DNA from: Chloracidobacterium validum
Lineage (GTDB): Bacteria; Acidobacteriota; Blastocatellia; Chloracidobacteriales; Chloracidobacteriaceae
DNA: 64,000 bases
Direction: 5' to 3'
Assembly (NCBI RefSeq): GCF_018304825.1
Contig: NZ_CP072649.1
Location: 1 to 64,000, forward strand
Position 1 is the stretch's first letter, and each line of letters begins with the position of its first letter. Position numbers and translations under genes: made by a program. The notes under the pieces are model-generated. The model made no database searches and was not told the DNA's origin. It saw nothing but the letters and a program-made list of their open reading frames with translations. Shown piece after piece: positions 26,346 to 35,794 of the stretch.

Positions 26346-27860
26346 TCACTTGGACCAGAACGGCTCGATCCGATGGAACTCCCGCCAGAGCCGCTCCAGC
26401 TCGGCCAGCCGGTGGGCCTGTTCACCGGCCAGAAAGCCACTTACCAGGCCCAGGGCTTCCCCAACCGTCACGTCACTCACCTGCCTGATGTCATCAAGCA
26501 GACGAGCCGTCACGGCAGCGTCGTTCAGCCCGCCCAGCACATCCTGCAACGCTGCCAGGTGCCGAATGAAGCGGTTGGACGCCTTTAGACGCTGTCCGGC
26601 AAAGAACTCCGCTCCGTAACGCAACTTCTTGGCGGCAATCCGCAAGGCGTGTCGCCCGGCCGCGTCGAGTTCCTGTAACCGTTGTCCGAGGCGCGTCAGC
26701 CGACGGTGGCGACGGTGCAGGGCCGTCCGCAGCCAGGCGGTGGTCGTTAGGGATGTCAGGGGCAGTGTCATGAGCGTGCGCTCTATCCGCAGCCAGAGCT
26801 GAACCGGCCGGGGTGAGTCGAGGGCCCTGCGCGCACGGTCATGAGCAACCCGGCGCAACTGCTGGGCAAGGGGCTGCAGGACAGCAAGGCGTTCTGGTTG
26901 CGCTAGATGACGTTGGATGCGCGGCAGTGTTTCAGTGACGAACACATCCCAATCCCGCGCCTGGGACAACTCGCCCATCAACCACTTCAGGTCCGGCACC
27001 CAGTCCGGCGGGGCATAGTCCGTGAAGCGCAACAGTCCGACGGCTGCCCGCAGGCGGCGCAGGGCGACCCGCATCTGATGGATGTACTCAGGATCGGGGT
27101 CGGCCGCCAGCCGGAATCCCGGCAGGTTCGCCTCAAACTGGCGCAGGCAGTTCCGCGCAATGTCGGCAAAAGACTTCAGCGCCGGAGCGCCGCCGTCCAG
27201 CTCCGGCAACATCGCTTTGGTCGGCGTCAGTGGCAGCGCGCCGATGAGTTGGTAGCCCCGCTGCGCCTTGCTGCGTGGCTCCAGACCCAACGGAAGGGCG
27301 GTTACCAAGGCTTCGGCCACGTCAAACAGCGCCTCGGCAGAGCCGTGTTTCAGTTCGAGTTCGAGTTCCGAAATCGGCCAAGCAAGGTCACCGGCCCGCA
27401 CTTCCCCCCGGTCAAGCGCGATCTCGACGCGCGCGGCCTCCTGAACCATGTCCCAGGTCTCGCGCCGGATGACGGTCTCAAAGCAGGGGGACAGCGCTGC
27501 GCCGGTGTCCGGCGGCAGGCAAGCCTGGGCTTCCGGCGGTAGCCGGTCGAGCTGAAGACGGGCGGCGGTCACCGGGGTTTCCCACTCGGCGCGCTGCGCC
27601 AGTACCCCGCTTGCGCCTGGGCAGGCCTTGAGTGTCTGTAACCAGCGCCGCCGGGCGTGGCGCAAACGGAGGGTAACCCCATGCCGCAGGAGCACCGCGT
27701 CAGGCGTGTCAAAGTAAACGGTGTGCAGTTTGGCGCGCGTCGGACAGATGGCGTGCAGCAGCGGGTGGCGCCGGAGCCGTCGGACGTGCTCCGGGGACAG
27801 AGCCAGCTTGATCTCGGTTTCAACCGGCAACGCCGGCGTGTTTACGGCTAGCCTACCCAT
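26346..27860 (-). CDS. CYTH-CHAD protein (probable inorganic triphosphatase-like)
   Basis: A 504-residue two-domain protein. Residues about 12-210 are a CYTH domain (ETEIKLALSP with the ExExK signature, then VYFDTPDAVLLRHGVTLRLR and ELELELKHG). Residues about 230-495 are a CHAD helical domain (IHQMRVALRRLRAAVGLLRF, RDWDVFVTETLP, ALRIAAKKLRYGAEFF) rich in conserved His and Arg for polyphosphate binding. The same architecture occurs in E. coli YgiF, a triphosphatase. A strong AGGAGGG 7 bases upstream sets the ATG at 27860. It converges with bchG with 8 bp between stops. The role is probably polyphosphate or triphosphate metabolism, by family knowledge. Confidence 0.9.
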   Translation of the reverse strand: MGRLAVNTPALPVETEIKLALSPEHVRRLRRHPLLHAICPTRAKLHTVYFDTPDAVLLRHGVTLRLRHARRRWLQTLKACPGASGVLAQRAEWETPVTAARLQLDRLPPEAQACLPPDTGAALSPCFETVIRRETWDMVQEAARVEIALDRGEVRAGDLAWPISELELELKHGSAEALFDVAEALVTALPLGLEPRSKAQRGYQLIGALPLTPTKAMLPELDGGAPALKSFADIARNCLRQFEANLPGFRLAADPDPEYIHQMRVALRRLRAAVGLLRFTDYAPPDWVPDLKWLMGELSQARDWDVFVTETLPRIQRHLAQPERLAVLQPLAQQLRRVAHDRARRALDSPRPVQLWLRIERTLMTLPLTSLTTTAWLRTALHRRHRRLTRLGQRLQELDAAGRHALRIAAKKLRYGAEFFAGQRLKASNRFIRHLAALQDVLGGLNDAAVTARLLDDIRQVSDVTVGEALGLVSGFLAGEQAHRLAELERLWREFHRIEPFWSK

Positions 27861-28163
27861 GCCAAGACCCTCCTCACTTCATCATTCGACCAATGACCGG
27901 CCGGTGGCAACGTACTTCGGCGGTCGGACATACACACGATTTCGCCGCCCTGGTACTCATGTGACGTTGGCTAAAAGCCAGCTCCAGAGAAAACGCGCCT
28001 TGGTGTCGTCGGGCGATCAGGGCGCAGGCAGCGCGCAGAGGGTATGGGGAACGCCAACCTGGGCGCTTGGGTCTGCGGCGCGGCACGCCCGACGGCCCGG
28101 CCGACGCTTCTGCCGGTCGGTTGGTAGTCGGCGTGCTGCCCGGTCCTGGCGCACGGGGCCGGC
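27861..28163. other. Intergenic region between desaturase and CYTH-CHAD genes
   Basis: This 303-bp region holds only a small TGGCT-AAA-AGCCA hairpin around 27967 and the ribosome site of the CYTH-CHAD gene. The ORFs across it on either strand are extensions of shadow frames. I see no RNA gene or clear promoter. Confidence 0.45.
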
Positions 28164-29171
28164 TTACATCGCCGTTGGCGCGGCCGGCGCGAAGAACTTC
28201 CGCCAGGTTGCGCGCAGCGACGGTGAAACTTCGGCTTCCGCCAGCGCCCCGGCGGCGCGCAGCGCGGCATGACAGGCCGGCAGCCGGTAATGCGGCACGC
28301 TGGGGTAAAGATGGTGTTCGATGTGGTAGTGCATCTGATGGGGAAAGAGCCACCAGCGGACGTACCACGGCACCAGATTTGTCCGCGCCGCGCGCAACGG
28401 CGTCGAGGTGTCCGGCACAGCCCCATGCTCGCAGAGCGCCCGAAGCCGCAGCACGAACTGAAGCAACGTGACCAGCGGAAGCAGCCACAGGACAACGTAC
28501 GAGCGCCACCATCCGGTTGCAATGGCCAAGCCAAGCCACAGCACATGGCAGGCGATCACCAAGCGCTGGTCCAGCCGGGCGGCACGGCGCAGCGCAGGCG
28601 AAGTGTCGTCAATGATGGACATGTGCGCGGCCGGCTTTTCGGGCGCGGCTCTGCGGAGCGGCCTGCCGAAGAAATACAGGTAATTTTTGACCGCCGTCAC
28701 GCCGAGCAAGTCCTTGATGAATTTCTTGAGCAGATGCCAGCGCCCTCGCGGATAACCCGCCATGAGCGCCATGTCGGGGTCAACCGGCGTGTAGAGATGG
28801 TTGTGATGAATGCGGTGAATGATGCGGTAGGTGTGCATCGAGACGCCCAGCGGCGCGGCGCAGAGGACGCCGACGGCATCGTTGAGCCACCGGGTTTCAT
28901 ACATCCGGTAGTGCGCCGCCTGGTGGGCGAGAATGGCCAGGCCATGCTGGGCAGCGGCAATGCCTAACGGGGCAAGGCACCACAGAACCGGATGATCAAG
29001 CCAGATGGTCGCGGCGACTAGCCCGCCAATCATGCCCCAATCGAATACCAGCGACGCCGTCGCCCGCCACGGCGACAGCGCCGAAAGCTGCTTGACGACC
29101 GCCGGCGCCAGCAGTGGCCGTTTGGTCGTCTGCCGAAACTCTTCTCCGCGTTGCCCAACATCGGTCAGCAT
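28164..29171 (-). CDS. Membrane fatty acid desaturase
   Basis: A 335-residue di-iron membrane enzyme of the fatty acid desaturase/hydroxylase superfamily. The three histidine boxes are present and in order: HQAAH near residue 84, HRIHHNH near residue 118 and HIEHH near residue 281. Two hydrophobic pairs lie between them. It starts 27 bp after ispH on the same strand, so the two are probably co-transcribed. The substrate could be an acyl lipid, a sphingolipid-type base or a carotenoid; the sequence alone does not decide. GAGGC in the spacer supports the ATG at 29171. Confidence 0.88.
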   Translation of the reverse strand: MLTDVGQRGEEFRQTTKRPLLAPAVVKQLSALSPWRATASLVFDWGMIGGLVAATIWLDHPVLWCLAPLGIAAAQHGLAILAHQAAHYRMYETRWLNDAVGVLCAAPLGVSMHTYRIIHRIHHNHLYTPVDPDMALMAGYPRGRWHLLKKFIKDLLGVTAVKNYLYFFGRPLRRAAPEKPAAHMSIIDDTSPALRRAARLDQRLVIACHVLWLGLAIATGWWRSYVVLWLLPLVTLLQFVLRLRALCEHGAVPDTSTPLRAARTNLVPWYVRWWLFPHQMHYHIEHHLYPSVPHYRLPACHAALRAAGALAEAEVSPSLRATWRKFFAPAAPTAM

Positions 29172-29198
29172 GGCGGCGCCTCACTGAATAGTCCAAAC

Positions 29199-30395
29199 TC
29201 AGGCCGCGCCGGCCAGCGCCGCAATGCGCTCGATACAGTCGCCGACGACCTTGTTGGGCGTCGAAGCTCCCGCCGTGATGCCAATCGTGATGTTACCCGC
29301 CGGAAGCCAGTTCTGGGTGGTGGCTTCCTCTTTGCTGAATGCCGGCTTGTGGCGAATTTCCGTCGCCGACACCAGGCACTCCGGCGCGTTGATGTGATAG
29401 GTTGGCAGGCGCTCCGAGGCAATCTCGCACAGGTGCTCGGTGTTGCTGCTATTGTAGCCACCCACCACGATGACCAGATCGAGCGGCTCCTCGATCAGTT
29501 GCAGAATGGCGTCCTGGCGCTCCTGCGTCGCGCTGCAAATTGTGTCGAATGACCGGAAGCGCGCCTTGAGTTCATCCGGGCCGTACCGCCGCTCCATCGC
29601 GCGCCGCACCATGTCGGCAATTTCCAAGGACTCGCTGGAAAGCATGGTCGTCTGGTTGGCCAGCCCGACGCGCTCCAGATCGCGGTCTGGGTCAAAACCC
29701 GGCGTGGCCACGGCGGCGTACTTGGCCAGAAACCGCTCCCGGTCGCCACGCCCCTCGATGTAATCGCAGACGTCCTGTGCCTGGGCGCGATCACGCACGA
29801 CCAGGAACTTTCCCCCCTCGTACAGCGTCGTCCGCGAGCGGGTGGCCTCGGTTTCCTCGTGGTCGTACTTGCCATGAATGATGGCCGTAAAACCTTCGCG
29901 GGCATACTTCTCAACCCGCTTCCACACGTGGACGACCGATCCGCAAGTGGTATCCACCAGCAGGCAGCCAACGTTTTTGAGGCGCTCCAGCTCATGGGTC
30001 GGTGCGCCAAAGGCTGGGATGAGCACGATGTCATCGGCGGTCACGTCATCCCCCGGACGCAGGAAGGAGTAGCCCATTTTCGCCAACTGTTCGTTGACCG
30101 TTGGGTTGTGAATGATTTCACCAGTGAGATAGACCCGCCGATCAGGAAACCGGACGTGGGTTTCATAAGCCAAGTCGAGCGCATGATCGACGCCATAGCA
30201 AAACCCAAACTCCTGGGCGAGCCGAAAGGTCAGCCGTCCGACCTGATGCGTCCCGCCGGCGGCCTTGATGAGTTGAACCAAGACACTGTCAAAGTCATTC
30301 TTGATTTCGTCGTGAACTTCAGCGCGCAGTCCAAAGCCGCTGCGGGAAGGATGGTGGCGGACGGCAGGCGCGGCCGCTTCATTCACAATTGCCAT
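29199..30395 (-). CDS. ispH: 4-hydroxy-3-methylbut-2-enyl diphosphate reductase, long cyanobacterial/plant type
   Basis: A 398-residue iron-sulfur enzyme that makes IPP and DMAPP in the last step of the MEP pathway. The three cluster cysteines are in EFGFCYGVDHAL, VDTTCGSVVHVW and FDTICSATQERQ. HGKYDHEETEATRS and the GGYNSSNTEHLCEIA substrate-loop match the longer (about 400 aa) form found in cyanobacteria and plastids rather than the 315-aa proteobacterial form. It is divergent from squalene-hopene cyclase and upstream of the desaturase. Its products feed hopanoids, carotenoids and chlorophyll tails. No other MEP gene is in the window. Confidence 0.94.
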   Translation of the reverse strand: MAIVNEAAAPAVRHHPSRSGFGLRAEVHDEIKNDFDSVLVQLIKAAGGTHQVGRLTFRLAQEFGFCYGVDHALDLAYETHVRFPDRRVYLTGEIIHNPTVNEQLAKMGYSFLRPGDDVTADDIVLIPAFGAPTHELERLKNVGCLLVDTTCGSVVHVWKRVEKYAREGFTAIIHGKYDHEETEATRSRTTLYEGGKFLVVRDRAQAQDVCDYIEGRGDRERFLAKYAAVATPGFDPDRDLERVGLANQTTMLSSESLEIADMVRRAMERRYGPDELKARFRSFDTICSATQERQDAILQLIEEPLDLVIVVGGYNSSNTEHLCEIASERLPTYHINAPECLVSATEIRHKPAFSKEEATTQNWLPAGNITIGITAGASTPNKVVGDCIERIAALAGAA

Positions 30396-30438
30396 GAGGA
30401 AATACCTAAGCTCCGGGAAGAGTAAAAAAGCTGACTAA

Positions 30439-30468
30439 AGTTTACACCGCGCCGTTCTTCCGCGCCAA
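30439..30468 (-). promoter_or_regulatory. Possible ispH promoter
   Basis: On the minus strand TTGGCG (complement of 30463-30468), 18 bp and TAAACT (complement of 30439-30444) match 4 of 6 bases at each box. This would start transcription about 35-40 bp upstream of the ispH ATG. The match is modest. Confidence 0.35.
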
Positions 30469-30603
30469 GCCATGCCGTCGCGGCCGGGCGCTCCGCAGTA
30501 GGCACAAGCCCCACTTTTGATATAGATTTGCCGACTTTGCGCTGCCGCCGCGCGCGGATAGCGGAGACTATCTGACCTGTTTGACGGGAGGAAACGTTTG
30601 CCT

Positions 30604-32580
30604 ATGACCGGATTTGCGCCCCGTGTCGTGCAGCCTGTTGTGGAATCACCTCTTGCGCTCGCCACGCGGACGGTTCGCCCGGCGCCGGCATCGGCCGCGT
30701 CTGTCCAGGCGGCGATTGGTCGCGCCCAGGACTACTTGCTGGCAAAGCAGTATCCCGAAGGCTACTGGTGGGCCGAACTCGAAGCGAATGTGACCCTGAC
30801 GGCTGAATACGTGTTTCTTCACAAAGTCCTCGGCACGGACGGCGCGCGCGCGCGGCAGTTCGAGAAGATTCGCACCTACCTCCGCCGCCAACAGCGGGCG
30901 CATGGCGGGTGGGAGTTGTATTACGGTGATGGCGGCGAACTGTCCACGACCATTGAAGCCTACTTTGCGCTCAAGTTGCTGGGCGACGCGCCTGAGGCGC
31001 CCCACATGGCGCAGGCGCGTGACTTCATCCTGGCGCGCGGCGGCGTCACCAAGGCGCGGGTCTTCACCAAGATTCACCTGGCGTTGTTCGGCGCGTTCCC
31101 CTGGGAAGGCTGCCCGACGCTGCCGGCCTGGATCATGCTTCTGCCCGACTGGTTTCCCTTCACCATTTACGAACTCGCCAGTTGGGCGCGCAGCTCGACC
31201 GTGCCACTCCTGCTGGTCAGCGACAAGAAGCCGGTCGTCAAAGTGCCGGGCGGGAACGTGGACGAGTTGTACGCCGAAGGCCGCGCCAACGCCAACCTTG
31301 CCCTCCCGAATCCCGACGGCCTGTTTTCACTGGGTGGCGCATTTATCGGTCTGGACAACCTGCTCAAGCTCATGGAGCGGTTGAACGTCTCGCCCCGCAA
31401 GGCCGAAGCTCTCGCCCGCGCCGAACGCTGGACACTCGAACACCAGGATGACAGCGGCGACTGGGGCGGCATCATTCCGGCGATGCTCAACTCGCTGCTG
31501 GGCCTGCACTGCCGCGGCTATGCGCCCGACCACCCGGTGATGCAGAAGGGCATTGAAGCGGTTGAGCGGTTTTGCATCGAAACCGACGACGAGTTTCATA
31601 CCCAACCCTGCGTGTCGCCGGTCTGGGATACCGGCCTGACCATCCTGGCGCTGCTTGATTCGGGACTCCCGCCCGACCATCCGGCGCTGGTCAAAGCCGG
31701 TGAGTGGCTTCTGTCAAAGCAAATCCGGCGGGATGGTGACTGGCGGTTCAAAAACAAAACCGGACCGGCCGGCGGCTGGGCATTTGAGTTCTGGAATGAC
31801 TTCTTCCCCGATGTGGACGACACGGCCGTCGTCATCATGGCGCTCCACCGCTTGAAGCTGACAGACGAAGCCGAAAAGCAGCGCCGGTTGAAGCTGGCGA
31901 CCGAATGGACGCTGTCCATGCAGAGCAAAAACGGAGGCTGGGGCGCGTTCGACGTAGATAACGACTTTGAAATCCTCAATGAGATTCCCTATGGCGACCT
32001 CAAAGCCATGATTGACCCGCCAACGGCCGACCTCACCGGTCACATTCTGGAGATGTTGGGCGTGACCGGCTATCCGGCTTCACCTGAAAAGGTCGAACGC
32101 GCCATCGCTTTCATCAAGAGCAAGCAGGAACCGGAGGGCTGCTGGTGGGGACGGTGGGGTGTCAACTACATCTACGGCACGCACATGGTGATCTGCGGGC
32201 TGGTGGCGCTCGGCCTCGACCCGCGCGAGGCTTTTATCATGCGCGGCACGCAGTGGCTCAACTCCTGCCAAAATGAAGACGGTGGCTGGGGCGAAACCTG
32301 CGCCAGTTATGGCGACCGGAAGCTGATGGGGGTTGGGAAAAGCACGCCGTCGCAAACGGCCTGGGCGGTCCTGGGCTTGATGGCCGGGGGTGAAGGCAAA
32401 TCTGATTGTGCGCGGCGCGGCGTCGAGTACCTCGTGACCCACCAGAACGACGACGGCAGTTGGACGGAAGCCGAATTTACCGGCACCGGCTTTCCCAACC
32501 ATTTCTACATGAACTATCACTTTTACCGGAACTATTTCCCGCTCATGGCGCTTGGGCGCTACCGGGCGGTTGCCAAATAA
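30604..32580 (+). CDS. shc: Squalene-hopene cyclase
   Basis: A 658-residue class II triterpene cyclase that converts squalene to hopene for membrane hopanoids. The catalytic acid motif DVDD is at residues 403-406 (FFPDVDDTAVV). Multiple QW repeats are visible, such as KQYPEGYWW, QSKNGGWGAF, KQEPEGCWWGRWG, CQNEDGGWGE and HQNDDGSWTE. The length is typical. A GGGAGG at 30586-30591 is 12 bases before the ATG at 30604 and 6 before an in-frame TTG at 30598, so a start two codons earlier is possible. It is divergent from ispH. No squalene-synthesis (hpnCDE) genes are adjacent. Confidence 0.95.
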   Translation: MTGFAPRVVQPVVESPLALATRTVRPAPASAASVQAAIGRAQDYLLAKQYPEGYWWAELEANVTLTAEYVFLHKVLGTDGARARQFEKIRTYLRRQQRAHGGWELYYGDGGELSTTIEAYFALKLLGDAPEAPHMAQARDFILARGGVTKARVFTKIHLALFGAFPWEGCPTLPAWIMLLPDWFPFTIYELASWARSSTVPLLLVSDKKPVVKVPGGNVDELYAEGRANANLALPNPDGLFSLGGAFIGLDNLLKLMERLNVSPRKAEALARAERWTLEHQDDSGDWGGIIPAMLNSLLGLHCRGYAPDHPVMQKGIEAVERFCIETDDEFHTQPCVSPVWDTGLTILALLDSGLPPDHPALVKAGEWLLSKQIRRDGDWRFKNKTGPAGGWAFEFWNDFFPDVDDTAVVIMALHRLKLTDEAEKQRRLKLATEWTLSMQSKNGGWGAFDVDNDFEILNEIPYGDLKAMIDPPTADLTGHILEMLGVTGYPASPEKVERAIAFIKSKQEPEGCWWGRWGVNYIYGTHMVICGLVALGLDPREAFIMRGTQWLNSCQNEDGGWGETCASYGDRKLMGVGKSTPSQTAWAVLGLMAGGEGKSDCARRGVEYLVTHQNDDGSWTEAEFTGTGFPNHFYMNYHFYRNYFPLMALGRYRAVAK

Positions 32581-32815
32581 TGCGCCAACGCCCACACCCA
32601 CGGCCAACGCGCAATCAGCAAACCAGAAAATTCACCTGGATTCTTTGACGCAGAAAAATCTTGCCCCGCTAGCTGGAATAGAGTAACGTCCCTCCCGTCA
32701 TTAGATTTTTCCAGCCTAGTGATAACCAGGCGGCGCTATTCAAAAACGCTAGCCTTGAAACGGTTTGCGAAGCCTGTTGCAGCGCTTGTCGCGCGCGCGT
32801 CACAAGGAGGATGTG

Positions 32816-33571
32816 ATGGGTAACTACACGAACGGTCACGTTCCGGCTTACCAAGTGGCTGTGATTGACGAGCTGGACCATGCCGCCAAAGCAGTTGAGA
32901 AGTTTGGGCTTCCGGTGACGGCCACGTACACCTTGGCAGAAGCTGGAACGCGGCTCTCCGAACTCAGCAAGTATCAAATCATTATTGTTGGCGTTTCACT
33001 GTTTCCGATTCGGCGCCGGATCGTCAACGAGCTGCGCCGGGTCGCGCCGGATGCCTGTCTGGTCTTCTTGCGGCGGTCACATGAGTTTTCAAATGGGCAA
33101 GCGCCGCTGGAAGTCAAGAATACGGTTTCGGCCGACTTCATGCTGAGCGCCTCATCATCGGACGAAGTGTGGTTGGCGGCGCAGTCGCTCAAGAGCATGT
33201 TTCCGCTGCCCACGACTGCCGATTTGGAGCCACCGGCCGAAGCCTTCCTGATGGACCGGGTGATGAAAGTCGTGGCGGCGCACTATCAAGACCCAAGCCT
33301 CAACCTGCGGGCGGTCGCCACACGGCTCAACCTGTCGTCGGGGCAACTGTCCCGGCTGCTCAATCGGCATGCTGGCATGCGCTTCCGGCAACTGCTGCAA
33401 CAGACGCGCCTCGAAGCCGCCAAGCAGTTGCTGATGACGGCCAACTGCACCACCATCAAGGAAGTGGCTTTCAAGGTTGGGTTTGCCGATAGCGACTACT
33501 TTTCGCGGGCTTTCAAGCGCTACACAGGCTGCTGCGCCACCGATTACCGCGAAAACAGCGCCCTTCAGTAG
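32816..33571 (+). CDS. AraC-family regulator with degenerate receiver domain
   Basis: A 251-residue transcription factor. Residues about 8-125 fold-match a response-regulator receiver (YQVAVIDELDHAAKAVEKFG, then YQIIIVGVSLFPIRRR). The phosphoacceptor Asp position, normally IIVD, is Gly, so it should not be phosphorylated in the usual way. Residues about 150-245 are an AraC-type double helix-turn-helix: LNLRAVATRLNLSSGQLSRLL and TTIKEVAFKVGFADSDYFSRAF. AAGGAGG at 32804-32810 sets the ATG at 32816. It sits at the edge of, and converges on, the GH15-GH13-TonB gene set, which it may control; that link is inference. Confidence 0.82.
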   Translation: MGNYTNGHVPAYQVAVIDELDHAAKAVEKFGLPVTATYTLAEAGTRLSELSKYQIIIVGVSLFPIRRRIVNELRRVAPDACLVFLRRSHEFSNGQAPLEVKNTVSADFMLSASSSDEVWLAAQSLKSMFPLPTTADLEPPAEAFLMDRVMKVVAAHYQDPSLNLRAVATRLNLSSGQLSRLLNRHAGMRFRQLLQQTRLEAAKQLLMTANCTTIKEVAFKVGFADSDYFSRAFKRYTGCCATDYRENSALQ

Positions 33572-33586
33572 GCGGTGGAAACGACG

Positions 33587-33608
33587 CCGGCGCGAATACC
33601 AGCGCCGG
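33587..33608. terminator. Short hairpin between AraC and GH15 genes
   Basis: CCGGCGC (33587-33593) pairs with GCGCCGG (33602-33608) around an 8-nt loop, between two convergent genes. There is no T-run on either side. Confidence 0.4.
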
Positions 33609-33639
33609 GTCGAGGTCTTCAGGCAAGGCCTGGAGCAAG

Positions 33640-35781
33640 TTAGCGGGTCCGCGCGCCGGCATAGCGGTTGAACACGACCTGGGGACACTCCACGACGCGC
33701 CGCTGCTCAAGGCACATTACCAGCCGCACAAACTGCGCCATGCTCCAGGCCAGGGGCGTGGCGCTTCCGGTGCCCTGCCCGATGCGATAACGAGCGTCGG
33801 CCGGATAGGTCCGATCCCAGACCTGCTCCGGCAGCATGCCCGCCGGACCGGCAAAGGCCAGCATGGTTCTGGCATAGGGGGTCGCATCCTCGCCGAGCGC
33901 AACGGCATACTCGCCACGCTCACCAGTCAGCAGCGGCCACAACCGCCCGATGCCTTTGTCCTGCCAACCGCTGCCGTCGGGGCGTTCGCCGTAGCCATCG
34001 TGGTTATACCGATACCAGCCCGGCCCGAGCGGTGTCTCGACCCGGATGACCCGGTCAACGATGCGCAGTGAGCGCATGATTTTGGGATCACTGGCCGGAA
34101 CAATGCCCAACCGAACGAGTTCGAGGAAGCCAGCATCCACGATGTGGCGTTCGTCATGCAGTCCGCCGCCGTTGTTGATGTCGAGCTTGAAGCCGTCATT
34201 CGGATCGCGGTTGTTGTTGATTCGGAAGTAGTAACCGCGCTCGGCTTCGCCTTCGTCCCACGGCCCCGTCGTCGTGTAGCACCACTGCTGGACGCCTTCC
34301 GCCCACCGGTCGGCGGTCTGCTCGTAACGGTCGGCATCTTCCATCCGTCCCAGGCGTCGGGCAACGTCGGCAGCGCAAACCAGACCGGCTATTTCGGCGG
34401 CAATGGTGGCGGGGGAGTAACCTTCTTCTTCCTCCCAGCGCTCCTGTGGTGTAGCGGGGCCGTGGCGCAACAGGTACTCGGCCGCCGGACGGATGTGCCG
34501 GGCGTAGGTGCGTGGGTCGAACCGTCCAAGCTGCCAGGCGAGGATGAGCGGGTACGCCACTTCATCCAACTGGACACTCGGCCAGTAGGGACGCCCATCC
34601 AGCCAGCTATTTTGGGGAAAGCTGCCGTCGGCGGATTGCTGCACGAGGAACAGGTAATCAAGCGCGCGCGCGGCGGCTTCCTTGTCGCCGATGGCCAGCC
34701 ACGCGGTTGCGACATGGTAGAGGTCGCGTGACCAGACGAGATGGTAGCCCCCGGATGTCGGGCGGTCGGCGTCGGCCGCTTCGCCCCACGGAATGCTGAG
34801 GCTGGCCACGCCTGCGCCGGGGTAGGTCTTGTCTTCATGCGCCAACAAGGTCATGGCGGCCACGGCAAACTGGGCGCGAAATTCCGGCGCCACGGTGGGC
34901 AACCGCGCGGTGAAGCGCTGCCATTCGGCTTCGTAGCGGTCCGTGACGGCGGCAAAGCCGTCCGCCAGCGCGGCCGCGGCGACCTGCGCGGCCGTTTCCG
35001 AACGTTCGGCAAAGGCCAGCGCCAGCGTGGTCTGCGGGGCGGCGAGTTGTCCGATCTGGACGACGTTGCCGTTCGCGGCCCGTTGTTCACGGTTATCGAG
35101 GCGACCGTCGAGCATGAGGTCGGTCCACCCGTCACTGACGCCGGCGAAGCCGCTGGACACGGCGCTGAACGCGGGTTGCGCCGCCAACGCGACGGCAATG
35201 GTTCGGTTGGTCGCGGCATCCCGGTCAAAGGCCACGAGCGTTTTCTCCAGATGCTCCCCGGTGTCACCCAGCCCGCTATTGGCCACGGCCGGGTCGAACA
35301 GGGCGAACACGTCATAGGTTCCGCCGTCGAGCGCGATGACCTTGACCTCAATGAGCAAGGCGTCGCGGGTCGGGTCGCAGGCGTAGCGTTTTTCGATGCG
35401 CCAGCGCCGGCCGTCACTCGTCGTCTGGGCAAAGGCCAGGGCGTCGTCACGGGTCCGCACGGTGCGGCGCTCGACGGCATCCCGCGATTCACACCCGACA
35501 TAGCCCGGCCCAACCACGATGAAGTCCAGGGACCGCACGTTGGGCATATCCACCGTTGGGTAATAGACTTCGGTGAGGCCCGTATCCCCTAACGTGAACC
35601 AGACGCGCGACCGGCGGCTGACGGCCGTGCCAACGCCGAGTTTGCCGCCGGAAGTCCAGGTGGCTTTCACGCCGGGACGGCCGGGCGCGTCGCCGGGCGC
35701 GGCCGCCGGGGGCATCGCCCCAATCGGCGGCATCAGGGAAGCCAGCAGCCATACCACGAGCGCCAAGCTTGCGGCCTTCAT
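33640..35781 (-). CDS. Secreted GH15 glucoamylase (glucan 1,4-alpha-glucosidase)
   Basis: A 713-residue exported enzyme with a signal peptide (SLALVVWLLASLMPPIGAMPPAAA). The N-terminal beta-sandwich (about 30-290: RVWFTLGDTGLTEVYYPTVDMPNVRSLDF) is the glucodextranase-type N domain. The alpha/alpha-barrel follows, with GGYHLVWSRDLYHVATAWLA and the general-acid region PQERWEEEEGYSPATIAAEIAGL. GSATPLAWSMAQFVRL near the C-terminus is the second catalytic region. It should release glucose from non-reducing ends of alpha-glucans in the periplasm or outside. AAGGAG in the 13-bp gap after the amylase gene sets the ATG at 35781, so the two genes form an operon. Confidence 0.9.
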   Translation of the reverse strand: MKAASLALVVWLLASLMPPIGAMPPAAAPGDAPGRPGVKATWTSGGKLGVGTAVSRRSRVWFTLGDTGLTEVYYPTVDMPNVRSLDFIVVGPGYVGCESRDAVERRTVRTRDDALAFAQTTSDGRRWRIEKRYACDPTRDALLIEVKVIALDGGTYDVFALFDPAVANSGLGDTGEHLEKTLVAFDRDAATNRTIAVALAAQPAFSAVSSGFAGVSDGWTDLMLDGRLDNREQRAANGNVVQIGQLAAPQTTLALAFAERSETAAQVAAAALADGFAAVTDRYEAEWQRFTARLPTVAPEFRAQFAVAAMTLLAHEDKTYPGAGVASLSIPWGEAADADRPTSGGYHLVWSRDLYHVATAWLAIGDKEAAARALDYLFLVQQSADGSFPQNSWLDGRPYWPSVQLDEVAYPLILAWQLGRFDPRTYARHIRPAAEYLLRHGPATPQERWEEEEGYSPATIAAEIAGLVCAADVARRLGRMEDADRYEQTADRWAEGVQQWCYTTTGPWDEGEAERGYYFRINNNRDPNDGFKLDINNGGGLHDERHIVDAGFLELVRLGIVPASDPKIMRSLRIVDRVIRVETPLGPGWYRYNHDGYGERPDGSGWQDKGIGRLWPLLTGERGEYAVALGEDATPYARTMLAFAGPAGMLPEQVWDRTYPADARYRIGQGTGSATPLAWSMAQFVRLVMCLEQRRVVECPQVVFNRYAGARTR

Positions 35782-35794
35782 TCGTTGTGCTCCT

